A stretch of DNA of 64,000 bases from Eulemur rufifrons (GCF_041146395.1 NC_090984.1:86997114-87061113); one strand, 5' to 3'; positions 11,296 to 23,849 are shown, counted from the first letter of the stretch. A program made the numbers and translations. The notes: a model not told the origin generated them from the sequence alone.

Positions 11296-11990
11296 GAAGT
11301 CCAGATGAGAAATGACGAGGGCCTGAAATAAGCCCATGGTCCCGGGGGTGGAACTGCGGGTACATGCTCCAGAGACATTAAGGAGGTCACATAGACAGTA
11401 TTGACCAAGCGTGGGAAGTGGGTGAAGGAAAGAGTCAAGGTGCTGCCCAGATTTCTGTAGCGGATGGCTAGATGGATGCATTCATTCCACTGAATACAGA
11501 AGAAGGAGCACGTGGTGAGTGGGGAGAGGGTGGCCCTGGGGAGAAATGCTGACTATGATTTTGGACATATTGAGTTAGGAGTCTGGGCTGCAGACGCAGG
11601 TTTGAGAGAGCTCACTGTGGAAGACCAAGTGGGGTGACAAGAGAGCAAAAGCCAGGACAGAACTCTGGCAAACACTCAAGATCAGGGAGTGAGTGGCAGA
11701 AGAGGATCTACAAAAGAGACTGAGAAAGCAGTGTTGGAAAAGTAGGAAGAAAACCCAGAAAACATGGTACCATCCAACTAGGAGGCTGGGAAATGGTGAC
11801 ACTGACAATGACAGGGTGAGTAGGAAAGGAAGCTCATTTCGGAGAGAAGGCAGTCAATTCCGTGCTGGACACACTGGTGTTGAAATGTGGAACAACCAAG
11901 CAGGGATTTGGAAATACACCGTGGAGGCTTCAGCAGGACTAGGCAAAGATCTTTGACTGACAGCAGCATTTAGATGCAATCAGAAAAGAC
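11296..11990 (-). mobile_element. L2 LINE, about 0.7 kb
   Basis: Antisense L2 blocks are in order: 'ttttggacatattgagttagg', 'gagagagctcactgtgg', 'agccaggacagaactctggc', 'ggcagaagaggatctac', 'agagactgagaaagcag', 'tgttggaaaagtaggaagaaaaccc'. The same blocks occur in the long L2 at 40-41.7 kb. Frames of 68-87 codons in this region derive from L2. Confidence 0.8.
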
Positions 11991-12604
11991 CAGAAGGATA
12001 ACGGGCAGCACCAGAAAATGTCTGGGGAAGAGGGGACAGAAAACACACAGAGGGTGGTCAGCGATGGGTGTGCTGCTAGAGACATGGGGATTCATGTTTC
12101 ACAGTCAATTTTCATTTTCAAAATGTGACAATTAGAAAAGCTAAAGAAAATCTCCATGAAAAAATTTTAAAATCTTTTCATATAATATCATAAATTTTAG
12201 AGATTAAAAACATCAGTGAAAATTTGGAGGGAACTTTAAATCGGCAACCACTTCCCTAATTTAAAAGTTCAATAAAGCAACTCTTGTAAGCAAAATAGCA
12301 AATAACTGGTCTGGATACTTTTTGACACAATAGGCCCAACTGCTAGATGATTTTTAAAAGTACATGTGTGCCCAAGACTTTAGTTATGCTCATTTGGGGT
12401 GTCCTTGCCACAGTAGCTGGGATGATACGTGTCAGATAACAGCTTCAGTTGCTCTTTGAATTTTCCCTGCTCTGACAGCAACCAGAAAGTCAACGTCAGT
12501 CCCTAGATCTAGAAACATTTAACTAAAATTTCTAATATGATTAAGAACATAGCATGTGCTGAGGTCAAAATGAACAGCAAGACTTGGGAATCTGACCTTG
12601 TCCT

Positions 12605-12685
12605 GTTCATCTTGACACCCCAGCGTTAGCTAACCCAGAACCCAACCCACAAAGGCACTTCACAAATGTTTGTTGAATGAAAGGC
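12605..12685 (+). mobile_element. L2 LINE 3' tail
   Basis: Short terminal piece with 'aaaggcacttcacaaatgtttgttgaatgaa', the standard L2 tail. Another L2 piece follows at once. Confidence 0.6.
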
Positions 12686-12694
12686 AACATAAAA

Positions 12695-13025
12695 TATTGC
12701 ATTTAACGAGCTCTACTCAAATCCCACTACTTCAGACGGCTTTTCCTGAAGAATCCCACTCTCGGAAGGCACTTTGTACTCGTGGATTTCTATATAAGCT
12801 TTTAATCTTGTCATCTTGCAATTATTATTATTCATGTGTTGTTTTTAATTATTCTCTTGTTAATTCGTGCATGTGTGTATATGTGTGTGTGTGCTCACAC
12901 GTGCACGCAGGCTTTACTTCCTCCGTTCACTAGGAGTCCTCTAAGTCAGATCCTTTATTTTCCTCTGTTTTTAATTCCCAAGCTTTGTACAGGTCTGGGC
13001 ACAGTGGGTACTTGTTGATAAAATA
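12695..13025 (+). mobile_element. L2 LINE 3' end with (GT)n insertion
   Basis: Resembles the L2 3' untranslated region: 'cttttcctgaagaatccc', an AT-rich 'tgcaattattatta' part, and a tail 'ggtctgggcacagtgggtacttgttgata'. A short GT-rich tract sits at about 12871-12895. Divergent. Confidence 0.55.
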
Positions 13026-13679
13026 GCTCTCCTATGTTTTCACTGCCCTGTTAAATATTTTAATCATTGTCAATAGAATATGTGCTTTTCTACTTCACAG
13101 AAAAATGAAAGATTTGAGCCACTTGAGTGCTAAGATTTTGTAATAGAATGAATTTCTAAAAGAATACGTACTTGATTCTTCTCCATAGGTCTAGTAGAGA
13201 CTTTGCTTTTTTCATCAAACTTCCACGTACATCTAAAGGCTAATGTCCAGTAGGTGATATGTAACATTTGAGTGGGGCTCTTATACATGGGGGACACACT
13301 GTGCTTTAATTCTGCAATCACAGGTGAAACCATGCTCCCTGGTCTCACAAAAAGCAAATACATAATGAGAAAGCTCCAACGCAACCATCACAGAAACTAA
13401 ATGGATTCCTTATAGTTTGCTTAAAAATAGACATCTTCCTGATGAAGATTCATTTCAGTATAATCCTATTTGGAAGCAGAAAGTTTTTCAAGACAGAGGA
13501 GAATGAATCAGTTCTTCTGCTAGATACAACAATATTTTAAAAGGCTAGGTACTCTCTGTTCACACTTAAGGAAATGCAAACATCAAAAGGCAAACTCTGT
13601 TTTTACTTTGATAACCGTAATTCCAGTCTTCACATAATTAGTATACCTAAAAATTACATCTTTTATCAGCTTAACATAA

Positions 13680-13800
13680 CATTTATTTATTCATTCATTC
13701 AACAAATATTTATTGAGTACCTACTATGTGTCAGGCACTGACCTAGATACTGAACAAAGAGAAAAGGCAACGGAATTCTGTCCCCAGCTCTAACATTCTA
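13680..13800 (-). mobile_element. L2 LINE 3' end
   Basis: Classic reversed L2 tail: 'tcattcattcaacaaatatttattgagtacctactatgtgtcaggcact', quoted here in part only by its order of blocks. It continues with 'tgaacaaagagaaaaggcaac'. Strong match to memory of the consensus. Confidence 0.85.
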
Positions 13801-15616
13801 GCTTAATGAAATACTACTAGCACTGTGGCATTATAATTCTAAACTAAAAGAAATTACTAAGGGGTTCATTTTTTTGAGAACTGTAGAATATTTTAAATTA
13901 AGCATAACACCATAGTAAATTGAAGACATAATTGTCATTTAATATAAAAATTTAAAACTTTTTTTGATGTAGTATTTTAAGTCCACCAAATAACCAAACT
14001 GCTATCTAATTCTTAAATAAGGGGCATATTTAGCTTCTTGGGAACTGCACATTTTCCTAATTTTTAGGCTTTTGTGACAGACTACTTGGGGTCTTTTATG
14101 ACACACAGCCTGATGACATACCAGGTTAATTAAAATAGAATGCTTTCTGAGATTAATAACAAACAATTTACTTACAAAACTTCTATGACCTATCAAAAAT
14201 CAGTCTCAATCCAGGCTCACTAGTTTTATTTGTATCTGTGAAGCTTCCGGTGCAAAGTACTTAACTCTAGCTCAACACAGATAGCTGTGTGTTGAAAAGA
14301 AGACCGTTTGACTGATGGATTCTTTTGGCCTACATGTTGACATTATTGTTCTGTTTCCCAAAGCTGTTCATGTTGTGGTTATTGTAATAAAGCTCGGCTA
14401 TTGAAAACCTGAAGCTATGCATCATAGCATATGCTTATTGTATGACACGTTTATTATTTTTCTTTCCGTTGGTTTTATGGTGCATTCCCACGGTGGCACA
14501 TGAGTAACTATATATATTTGTTTTTGAGGTGTGTGAATTGGCTCAAACAACTTTGCCAGCTTCACCTGTGGTTATAAGCCCATTGGAATTCCAAGAACCA
14601 TAGAGAAGTAAAGGGAGCCCTAGTACCTTTGAGCAATATGGCCTGATTTGTCTAGCCTAAGACTTGTAATCCAAAGCTCATTTATTAGTAGTACTATCAA
14701 TTGGTTTGTTTTCTTCCTCTGTTACAAATAAGAACATGTGAGTTATGTGATGGGAATGCCAAAGTTCTCAACTTAGTCTCTTCATCATTCCCTTATAATT
14801 CACCCCTTTTTGAAAGAATAGATCCTTTAAAGACATCATTTATTCTGGTGTTTCTTTTAAAAGAAAGTTCATACTTGTTGATTGCTATGGGAAGAGAAAA
14901 ACTAACTTTATTGTTTGTTAATATTCCCTTTTTAATATAGGAGTGGTTATCCTGGAAAAAAAATACTTAATTTATTTTCAGCATTCACTTAAAAATATTG
15001 TTTAGGAAACTATTTGCCTCTAGTTAAAGTATTAAATCCTAGAAAATCCACTCGGTTAATATTTTTGAGGTCTGCTACTTTGTCACATTTTTTTTTCTCC
15101 ACTAGAGACTTTGGCTTTCTCATTGGTTCTTGATTAAAAGTCCTTGGATTGACTCAAAGTGCAATCCCTTAAACATATTTAGTTGCTTAAAAAAAAGAAA
15201 AGAAAAAGCCAGCAATAGAAAGCCCAGTAGGAAAGCAAGCATTATACTAGAGAGCAGCAACCCTGGAAAGACAGTTTTGTTAGTGGAAACACATTAGTCT
15301 TTCACAAACTAAGCAATGATGATATTTACAGAGCAGTTTATAAAAGGTCAAACGCTCATCTTCTGCCAACAAATGATGAATTTCCTTGCAAAAGGAAAAG
15401 CAGGTATTCCAGCAGGTTTTCCAACAGGGATCCATGGACACATTTTAAGGATTCTGAGACTTTTAGGATACTTTACATATTTTTAATTGTTTTGTTTCAA
15501 TAGCAAAATAAATGTTTAAAAACTCAACCTTTTAGCAGTCATGAAAATAGAACTTTTCTCTGCAGTGGTAATTCTCAATGGAAAGACGTTGTTATAGACT
15601 AAGATCCTAATTTTTA
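13801..15616. other. Unique AT-rich sequence
   Basis: No named repeat, exon or RNA gene is visible. Open frames are under 80 codons. Contains several TAATTA/ATTA-rich stretches, which are common in AT-rich DNA and not evidence of function on their own. Confidence 0.5.
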
Positions 15617-15722
15617 GGCCAGCATTTCTCAAAGTGGACTCCACTGATGTGGTGTGGGGTGTGTGAAGGTTATTTTGCCCTTTTAAAGGGGGTCCAGGTA
15701 TTATTCAAGTTTGAGAACCAGC
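15617..15722. mobile_element. Small hAT MITE remnant
   Basis: Ends look like decayed hAT terminal inverted repeats: left 'cagcatttctcaaa', right 'gtttgagaaccagctct' (reverse complement 'agagctggttctcaaac'). The interior is G/T-rich. About 106 bp, MER5/MER58-like size. Confidence 0.55.
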
Positions 15723-17019
15723 TCTCTGCAGCGCAAACCACTCTGTGCTGCAGAGGGGGCCAGCGAAGGCAGAGGGCGCCACCGTGAGGGCCCCCATTTC
15801 AACGCTTGTCATTTCAATTGTGGTGGGTTAGAGATCACAGGGAAGCAGTGCTATCTGTTGAAGAGACATCAGACAGTGTAGTAAAAAGGGTAATCCATTT
15901 ATTTTTAGAGAACTTTTCCACTCAGAGATCATACACGCTGCAGATCACAGAAACACATGCAAGCATGAAATTTAATTTTTAGTAACTCTTTCCTGGGGCT
16001 TCCATAGTAAGCAACAGTGAAAGGAAAATGATAATCATGACAAGGCAATTATAGAGCGGTTTGGAGAAAATGAAAAACTTTGAAAACATGTGGTTTGAAA
16101 AAATTGTTTTAATTAAAAAATAATGCAAGCTGCATTATTTTAGCTCAGAAGAGCAAAGTTAATCTTGCAAAGACAACACTTATAAACTTTAAAACAGTCA
16201 AGAAAGGATGAATCACATGTTTTTCCCCAGATGTGATTTTTTTTCCCCTAGTGATTCAGAATCTATAAATGTAATAAATATTGACTTACTAGGCTTCCAA
16301 CAGATGGAATGAAACATGGAGTAAAACAAAAGCAATACATTTGTGCTTTAGGCATGAAATGAGTGAGAGATTAAGCTGAGGCGTCCCTGGATTATTAAGA
16401 GGAAACAAAGTGGATAATATTAATGTTTATGCACAACTGCATGCCATTTTCAGCAAATAAATACAACAAATTCAAAAATAAAGAAAGAAAGGAAAAGACC
16501 TGATCATTGTTTCTTTTCCCAGGGTGATAATTCCTTTTCCTTTAATTTTCAATTTTTAAAAAATATTACTGAAAAACAATAATAAAGAAGTTTCTATTCT
16601 TTTTAAGTTTTCCAACCACCCCTTTCAACTGATTGTATGTCTTCAACTAAACACTGAGTGAACATTTGTTTCAAAAGAGAATTATGATTTGGTGTATCTA
16701 ACAGTGCAAAGAAAGAATATTAATACAGTAAAATACTGATTTACTTAAATTCCCTAGTACTTATTTAAACACCTCCAACAGAAAATGGAATTTTTGAAAC
16801 TCAGACTCAAATTTTCCCTATAGGCAAAAGGCACAATGCTATGAAAACACAAATTGTAGGACTATTTAATAACTGTAATATGATATTGTCGTACTGACAC
16901 ACGAATGCCCTTTCTTCCATTAAAAAATCTTTAGAAACAACTTTTAGCTGAAGTATGGGCCAAAATGGCAAGTTTTCCTTGAAAGCAGTAGATGAAATAA
17001 TGTATTTTAAAAATGTGAA
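15723..17019. other. Unique AT-rich sequence with a small stem-loop
   Basis: No gene seen. At 16211-16238 there is an 8-bp inverted repeat (aatcacat/atgtgatt) around a 12-base loop. It is too short to call an RNA gene. The interval is unusually free of recognisable repeats. Confidence 0.4.
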
Positions 17020-17860
17020 AATCCATTTATCAATGTTCTGGTTTTGGTTGCTACTTTTTGTTGCAATGATATAAAGTGCTCTAGGACCAGTGGAAAGAAG
17101 GAAAACTCAAAGAACTAAATTCTTACATGTCAGGTTTTCCAAACGATCATCACTGCAACAAAATCATTTGCCCATTTGTCAAAATTTACAGCTATTCCAG
17201 ACACGGGAAATTTTGACCAAGTTTGTGCCTTCACACGGTGCTAATCTCACTCCCGGAGCTGTAAACATGATGGCCGAAGTGACAGCCTGGCTACAAATCC
17301 GTCTGGCAGCTTCATTAGACATCTCTCGCCTGACTGATTAAACTGCATTTAAGACCCACTTTTATTTTTTCAAGGCTTTTGTTTAAATTAAAAGGTCGTG
17401 TTTTCAAGCAAATGATCCGCTGCTCCCTTCAGTCCAGGACCATAATACAGTTACATTATTACTAGTGTTACCCAAAGCAGTGTGAGTCAGATGCCCCGGC
17501 ACACCAGCCAGGGGCTCCTCCCCTGGGGACAGCCAGGACACTGGGGAGGAGGACTGTTTATTTATTTGCAGTAGAACCTAGTGAGGGGCCCTGGCTGGGG
17601 GACGTTCAAGTTGTTGTTTAATAGCAAAATCCTAATGGCCTCCTAATGGGAAAATTTGGTTCCATATTTAGGACACACCTGCAATTTTCTCATTCATCCA
17701 TTACAATTTTAGCAGTGGCTTTTTCTTTAAGTGGACACCATTTCATAAATCTCGATAATTTATCACTGTCCATGTTTTAAAAAGAGCTATAAAGTCAACT
17801 TTCCCAGAAGCTGGATTATTGCATACAGAAAATGTAATGGAAACACGTGCCACACTTTAA
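17020..17860. promoter_or_regulatory. Candidate conserved noncoding element (unproven)
   Basis: Repeat-free block of mixed composition with many homeobox- and bZIP-like words: 'ctgattaaac', 'cattagac', 'ttgtttaatag', 'cataaatc', 'cctaatggcctcctaatgg'. It has a moderately higher GC centre (17460-17600). Composition and absence of transposons resemble developmental enhancers, but conservation cannot be seen from one sequence. The 83-codon frame at 17090-17341 has no domain. Confidence 0.3.
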
Positions 17861-20800
17861 ATCACATTTGCTCTTTTTTTTTTTTTTTTTTCTGTAATGT
17901 ATCAAGAGGTTCATATTATGTACAAAGCAGAGAAGCCGTTCCAGGCTTATTAACCTCCATTGCAGCATTCAAGCCAAACAAGGAAACGCAGGAAACTTCA
18001 CTTACTCTTTCCTGCAGTTTTTCTGTTGGTGTGCATGGCAAATATTGAAGAACCATCAGAGAGATAAACCATTCCTGAGCTGTTTTAACTTCCTGGGCAA
18101 TCACTAAAGGCTGTTACCCATACATTTCACAGCAGGCACAAGAGGAAGAATCTAAAAACTGGTGACTGTGGTTGTGGGGAAATCTCTGCCTAAATTCAAG
18201 AGAGGGAGAAACTGTTTGCAGCCTTGTTTTTGCCTTTGTTTCACATGGTTTGCATTGTTTATGATGTCTGCCTTTGTTTCATAATGTATTTACCATGCCT
18301 CAGCGTGAGACCAATTCCTTTGTCATGAAGTTGATGAAACAAGTGAGGTCAAGATGCATCTACACAGGTAGTGGGATTGATCTTGGAAGCTAAAGTCTTA
18401 TTTCCTTATGTTGATAGTTTTCATTTGTTAGTTAGAAAATTTTGAGCTTTTATCTATTATTAAATTCTATGCAAAATTGATTTTTGGATTAGATTTAGTG
18501 TTCTTTTTTTACATTTTCAATTATAATTAAATCCTCCATAATCATCAAGGGTTGAGTAGAACTGGTGTTGGCAAACTCCTACTGAGCATCAGTAACTCAG
18601 TGTGAACAAGGTTAGTGAACCATATTAAAGGAATAGTATTGCCTTTTCATTTTCATTTCAATGAGATCCAACTTAAAATAAATACATTTGCATATTGATA
18701 CTGCAAATGAAATCCAAAAATTAGACATACAAAAAAAATCACACAGGCACATTTTCACATACTTGGAATGTAAACAATTTCCAGTTCTTCGAGAACATTG
18801 CTAGGCTATCTGCACCACAAAGCCCAAGTTCTTGAAACGAATTCATGCAACCCCATTTGTGGGAGACTTTGCTCCTGTTGATGTTGATGTGTGGGGAGGT
18901 TACACAAGGGCACTGATGAGAAAAGAGAATAGAGATTTTAAACTTTCATTCATGACTTTTCCAATTTTCATTTCTCTAATCTTCTGATGCAGCAAAACAA
19001 GGCAAAACAAAACAAAACAAAAAAACCTGCTGATAGAAAATGAAATTCAAGTAGAGTAATCATTACTTAACCCCAAAAGTATAAATAAGTTTAAATACCC
19101 TATTTTTAAAATAATTGTCACCTAAAATTTAAATAAATAATGAAAATAGATATTTTGAAAAGTACAGTATTTCAAAATACATTTGTTTAATTGAAAATTT
19201 CATTAATTAAAAAATTAAAGTTTATCACGAAGCTCTTTTTACAAAAATCTCCATAGAAAGTATTTTAACACATACGCTAATGCTAACTTAGGATCACTTG
19301 AGGTGTTACACGAGTATGTCCCTATTAGTTCTAACCAGCACAAACTAAACCTTAAGATTGATTTAAATTGCTTAAGTAAGGAAATATGTAAATAAGGAAA
19401 TATGTAAGTTGCTCCTGTACCTAGTATTTAGCAAATGTTGGTTGTTATTTATTTAATAATTAGAGTAGTTTTTAGATAAATATCTTACTACAAATACGCA
19501 AAGTAATTAATATTCTACAACTTCTATTCTTAATCCCAGACTTCAATAAAATAAGCCAATCATTACTTAACGGAAAGCAAATAAATAAATGAAAGCAAAT
19601 TATTTCAAAATGTTCTGAGATAGCAAAGCCTTCTTAAAATTAAGTTTATATCAACAATTTCAGGTGCAAAAAATTCCCTAAAAGGAGTGTCAAATTGGTA
19701 GGGAGAAGAGGAGATATTTTTCTAGCCTTTTCTATGATGTTTTTACTCTGAAAAAAAAGAATCTATTTTTCCATTTGAAAATCTCTAACAAATGAGTGAC
19801 ACTCAAATAACTAAAAGTTTGTTCATTCATTAATCATGTAAGCTCTAAATATGTGTTTTTGAAAAAAGTGTATTAAAATTGATGGACATATTTGGCAAAG
19901 CAATATCAGCCATACAAAAGCCATTTTAAACAGCCTCTTTAATAAGGTAGGAGATGAAAAATACCAGCACACAATAGTATGTGTTTAATTAGGAGGTTTA
20001 CTGTTTTTAGGAACATCCTAATGAATAATAAATGATGTTTTATTTCCTGTGTCTGAGACACAAAGCCAAATAATCAAGAATCAAAGCAACTCAAAGTATT
20101 AAGTAACAATCAGTAAACTTGGGCAAGATTCTTTTTCCCTCTCAAGTTTAATTGGCTCATTGTTCCCAGGAACTATAAACCATGGGGTTGGTGGCAGTGC
20201 TGAAGTTTACTTCTATAAAGGAAGATTAACATATTCTGGAACTTTACACTAATCCTTGTTTTGAGTTAACTCAAGCAGATTGGATTAGTAATTCTTACCT
20301 ACCACCCACTAGAAGGGACCCCAGCTTCTTTTCTTTGACAACCAGTGGTATTGTTACACCTTCTGTGCATTATCTCCCACTGAAAACATTCTCAGGGAAG
20401 AAATTGTGTTAAGGGGAAAAGAAACTGTTTTAGATGAGGGGGGCGAGAACCAGACCTTTCCAAGCTAAACCCGGTCGTTTTGTCTATTATCAGCTTGGTG
20501 CACGTTTGGTTAATTCAGGCAGTGGTGGGGTATGCTGAGAAGTTCATTAAACATTTCCTCGTCAGTAAATTGGCTTTTCCCTTCTCCCCATTTGGGGAGG
20601 GCCGCTGCCAAGAGGCAAGAGAAAAGCTTCTCCTTTACAACCTTCCTAGAACGGTTTCTAGCTTCTTTCTTTCTTTCTCTCCTTGTATTCCTTCAACTCT
20701 CAGATATGAACCAGAAGGAAACTGAACAATTCTCTAGGGAAATGATTACTTAGCCCTGTTCTTATTGGTACAATTGCCTTATATTCCTATTGATTTGGAG

Positions 20801-21417
20801 TCTTTGTAGAAAGAATATCAAAAATACCAAGTGCTGCCAAACCCTACAGGAGAGATGCCCTTGGCCTGCAGATTCAGATGCCATAGGCCTACCTTTGTGA
20901 CCACGTGCCTGAAGAATGTGGATTTTGTCTTTATCAATATATGTCTCAAAATCCCTTTTTATTCCTATCTTTAACTTTCTAAAAGTCTTAAACAGTGACC
21001 ACAACTATTCGTGATCTACTTCTTTTCTGTCAAGAATGAAATCATAGGAACCCACTGCTATCCTCATTTTCTTGTTAGCTTTTGCTACAGAGCAGCCAGA
21101 TGGCCCTTTTGTAACAATGGGACATAGTTAATAACTGTTTTTACTATTAAAAATTATTAGAAACAGGTAAAATATTCCATTTTTTTGTTCTGGAAGTGAA
21201 AAGTCTAAATATCAACTCTTGCTTTATTCTAAATAATCTATATAATATAATTTGAAGCAGAATTGCCAATAAGTTGATTTTAAAAATTAATCTGGTGTTT
21301 AAAATTACCTCATTTCTTTAAATGAATTCTAGGCAAATGAAAACAACTGTCCGCTAATCATTAAATAGAGAATAACGATCTATGATTTTGAGGAATTTGG
21401 AAGGGACAAAGGGAGAG
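17861..21417. other. Repeat-poor AT-rich block
   Basis: No transposon or gene recognised over about 3.5 kb apart from simple tracts: a T-run at 17874-17891 and a (CAAAA)n-like run at about 18993-19026. A 14-16 bp tandem 'aaggaaatatgtaa' doublet lies at about 19379-19408. All frames are under 85 codons. Confidence 0.5.
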
Positions 21418-21590
21418 ATAATTACTTAGCATCTACTTGGCCCCGGGCACTAGGCTGAGCTATTTATATACAATCCCATGTGAAATGGACATTAGTTTTC
21501 CAGTGGCACAGATGAGAATCTGAGAGGGTAGACCATATGCCCAGAGCCACACAGCCAGTGTGGGATTTGAACCCAGGTTGACAAGACGAC
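21418..21590 (-). mobile_element. MIR SINE
   Basis: Blocks 'acttagcatctacttggcc', 'cgggcactaggctgagc', 'cagatgagaatctgagagg', 'cccagagccacacagccag', 'gggatttgaacccagg'. The last reflects the tRNA B-box. Well preserved. Confidence 0.85.
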
Positions 21591-21928
21591 AATACTCAAT
21601 ACTTGTTTTAGTACCAAGAGTCTTATGTTCCAAGTAATATCATTTTCAGAGCTACACATTAATAAGTCAAGAACAGTGAGAAGTAAATGTGTTAACTTGA
21701 ACCTACTCTTGCCACCCTTGCTGATGACATTGACTGAAGGAATGAGAGGCAGGCCTGAGAGATGAGTTTTTAACAGGGCCGTCACCTAGAAGGGCAGGTC
21801 CAGGTAAGACTCAGAAACAGTCTTAGCAGCCAGGTTACCCACAGTGATGAACACCTAGAAACATCATAAAGGGATCTCCAAATGTGGAGGTGAGGGCTTT
21901 AGGAAAGAACATCTCTTGCTTCTAAATT

Positions 21929-22017
21929 GTGCTTCCTCCTCTTCCCTTCGCCTCCCTTCGCCTCCCCTCACCTCCCCTTCCCTTCCCTCCCCTTCCTTCC
22001 TCTTCCCTTCCCTTCCC
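21929..22017. repeat. Polypyrimidine tract
   Basis: Nearly uninterrupted C/T on the plus strand built from CTTCC, CCCTT and CCTCC units, about 90 bp. Long open frames read through it on both strands for compositional reasons and are not genes. Confidence 0.9.
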
Positions 22018-22272
22018 AACACTGTTCAATGTTGGCCTAGAAAGCAGCCCCGCCATCCTGGCCCTTAAAGGAATATCACAAAGCAGCCGGGGGCCAGGAC
22101 CCAGAATCCCTCCCCTCAACTCTGTTTGCCTCTTACAAGTGCCTCAATCCCATTCTCACTGGCTCCCAAATCCTGGTCCCATGATGTTCACCTCCATCCC
22201 TCCCTCTCTTCAGCCCCTCTGTGATCTTCTGCCATGACCATAAAGTGTGTAGTTATCCTAGCTGTTGGGGGA

Positions 22273-22275
22273 GCG

Positions 22276-22317
<42 letters not shown>

Positions 22318-22325
22318 CACGCACA
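22273..22325. repeat. Alternating (GC)n(AC)n microsatellite
   Basis: About six GC dinucleotides run directly into about twenty AC dinucleotides with two G interruptions. The whole 53-bp tract alternates purine and pyrimidine, the classic Z-DNA-forming pattern. Likely polymorphic. Confidence 0.95.
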
Positions 22326-22699
22326 CCAGCCCAACTCCTGAGCTTTCCTTAGAAAAGTGCCTTCCAAAGCAACCCCGGGCAGGATGTATAAGTTTCTGTG
22401 GAAGGAAAAAGGGGACTAGATTCTGATCTTTCCTCAAATCACTCTCAGTGATTGGAGTGGGAGAAAGCATTTATGGTGTTGGCCAGGAATGGCAAATAGG
22501 TTTCTGTCGTGTGTGAACCCCAGCAAGTGGCGATGTCCATGGAAGCACAGAGGACACTAAGCCTTTGCCCTGCTCAGCTGCACAGAGGGCACAGCTGACC
22601 CTCAAAAGGAGGGAGCACTGGATTATACTAGTTTTACTGGCAAAGACAGCCTGGGTTTCTGAGTGGATTTTCTGGGCTAAATTTCAAAAACTTTAGCTT

Positions 22700-22965
22700 T
22701 TTTCCCCTCCAAGATAAGTAATTTATTTATTTCTTATTTGTACAAATTTATGGGGTACATGTGCAATTCTGGTACATGTATAGATTATGTAGTGGTCAAG
22801 TCAGGGCTTTTAGGGTATCCATCACCTAAATAACGTACATGGTACCCATCAACTAATTTCTCATGTCCCAGCCCCCTCCCACCCCCTCAGCCTTCTGAGT
22901 CTCCATTGTCTGTATTCCACTCTTAAAGTTCATGTATGCACATTTTTAAGCAACCACTTATGAGT
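22700..22965 (-). mobile_element. L1 3' end (3' part of an inverted L1)
   Basis: Reversed L1 3' UTR: 'atttatggggtacatgtgc', 'atgtagtggtcaagtcagggc', 'tccatcacctaaataacgtac', 'cccctcccaccccctcag', 'tgagtctccattgtctg'. It belongs to the L1M/L1PB-like class. It adjoins an ORF2 piece in the opposite orientation. Confidence 0.85.
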
Positions 22966-23345
22966 GAAACTGTATGGAGACATGGAAAACAATATGGAGA
23001 TTTCTCAAAGAACTAAAAATAGAACTACCATTTGATCCAGCAACTCCATTATGGGGTACCTACCCAAAGGAAAAGAAATAAATATATCAAAAAGTTACTG
23101 CACTTTTATGTTTGTCACAGCACTATTCACAATAGCAAAAATATGAAATCAACCTAAGTGTTCATCAGTGAACAAATGGATAAAGAAAATGTGGTGTATA
23201 TACACAATGGAATACCATTCACCATAAAAAGAATGAAGTCGTGTCTTTTACAGCAACATGGATGGAGCTGGAAGTCATTACCATAAGTGAAACAAACAAA
23301 AAGTCAGATATCACATGTTCTCACTCAAAGTGGATACTAAAACTT
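22966..23345 (+). mobile_element. L1 ORF2 end (inverted 5' part of the same L1)
   Basis: Plus-strand L1 ORF2 C-terminal region: 'aacaatatggagatttctc', 'accatttgatccagcaactcc', 'gttcatcagtgaacaaatgg', 'aataccattcaccataaaaag', 'aacatggatggagctggaag', 'tcacatgttctcactcaaag'. Frameshifts and stops make it dead. Order and orientation relative to 22700-22965 fit one L1 whose 5' portion inverted at insertion. Confidence 0.9.
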
Positions 23346-23414
23346 CAGCGTTATTTAATAAACTTTGTCATTGGTATTGGTCCTTGCTTTTTCTGTTTTC
23401 CCAATATTCTTTCT

Positions 23415-23745
23415 TTAAAAATTAACGTATAATAATTGTACATATTAATGGGGTACATAGTGATGTTTTGATACATATGATGTATAGTGATCAGATCAGA
23501 ATGATTAGCATAGCCATCATCTCAAACATTTATCATTTCTTTGTGTTGGGAACATTTAATATCCTCTTTCTAGCAATTTGAAACTATATAATGTATTATT
23601 GTTAACTACAGTCCTCTTGCAGTGGTATAGAGCACTAGAACTTACTCCTCTTATCTAGCTGTAATTTTGTATCCCTTAATAAAGGGAGCCCTATCCCCCC
23701 TTCCCCTACGTTTCCCAGGCCAATATTGTTTTTGGTCCTTGTTCA
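23415..23745 (-). mobile_element. L1 3' UTR fragment
   Basis: 'gtacatattaatggggtacatagtgatgttttgatac' type order, then 'gattagcatagccatcatctc' and 'ttgttaactacagtcctcttgc', matches reversed L1M 3' UTR. Separate from the inverted L1 just upstream or part of an older one that it entered. Confidence 0.75.
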
Positions 23746-23849
23746 TGAAGATAATTATCTAACATTGCAACCATTTTGTTTTCTTTTTACTGTCCTGTGA
23801 ATGTTTACGTCTGTAGACTATTCCTTTAATATGCATTGGATTGCTCCAT

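Noticed and set aside
16211..16238. Stem-loop as a microRNA precursor
   Set aside because: The stem is only 8 bp, far shorter than a microRNA hairpin.
22258..22470. Cysteine/valine repeat peptide
   Set aside because: Translation of the CA/GC microsatellite.
22966..23345. Active L1 ORF2
   Set aside because: Only the last few hundred bases remain, inverted and with stops.
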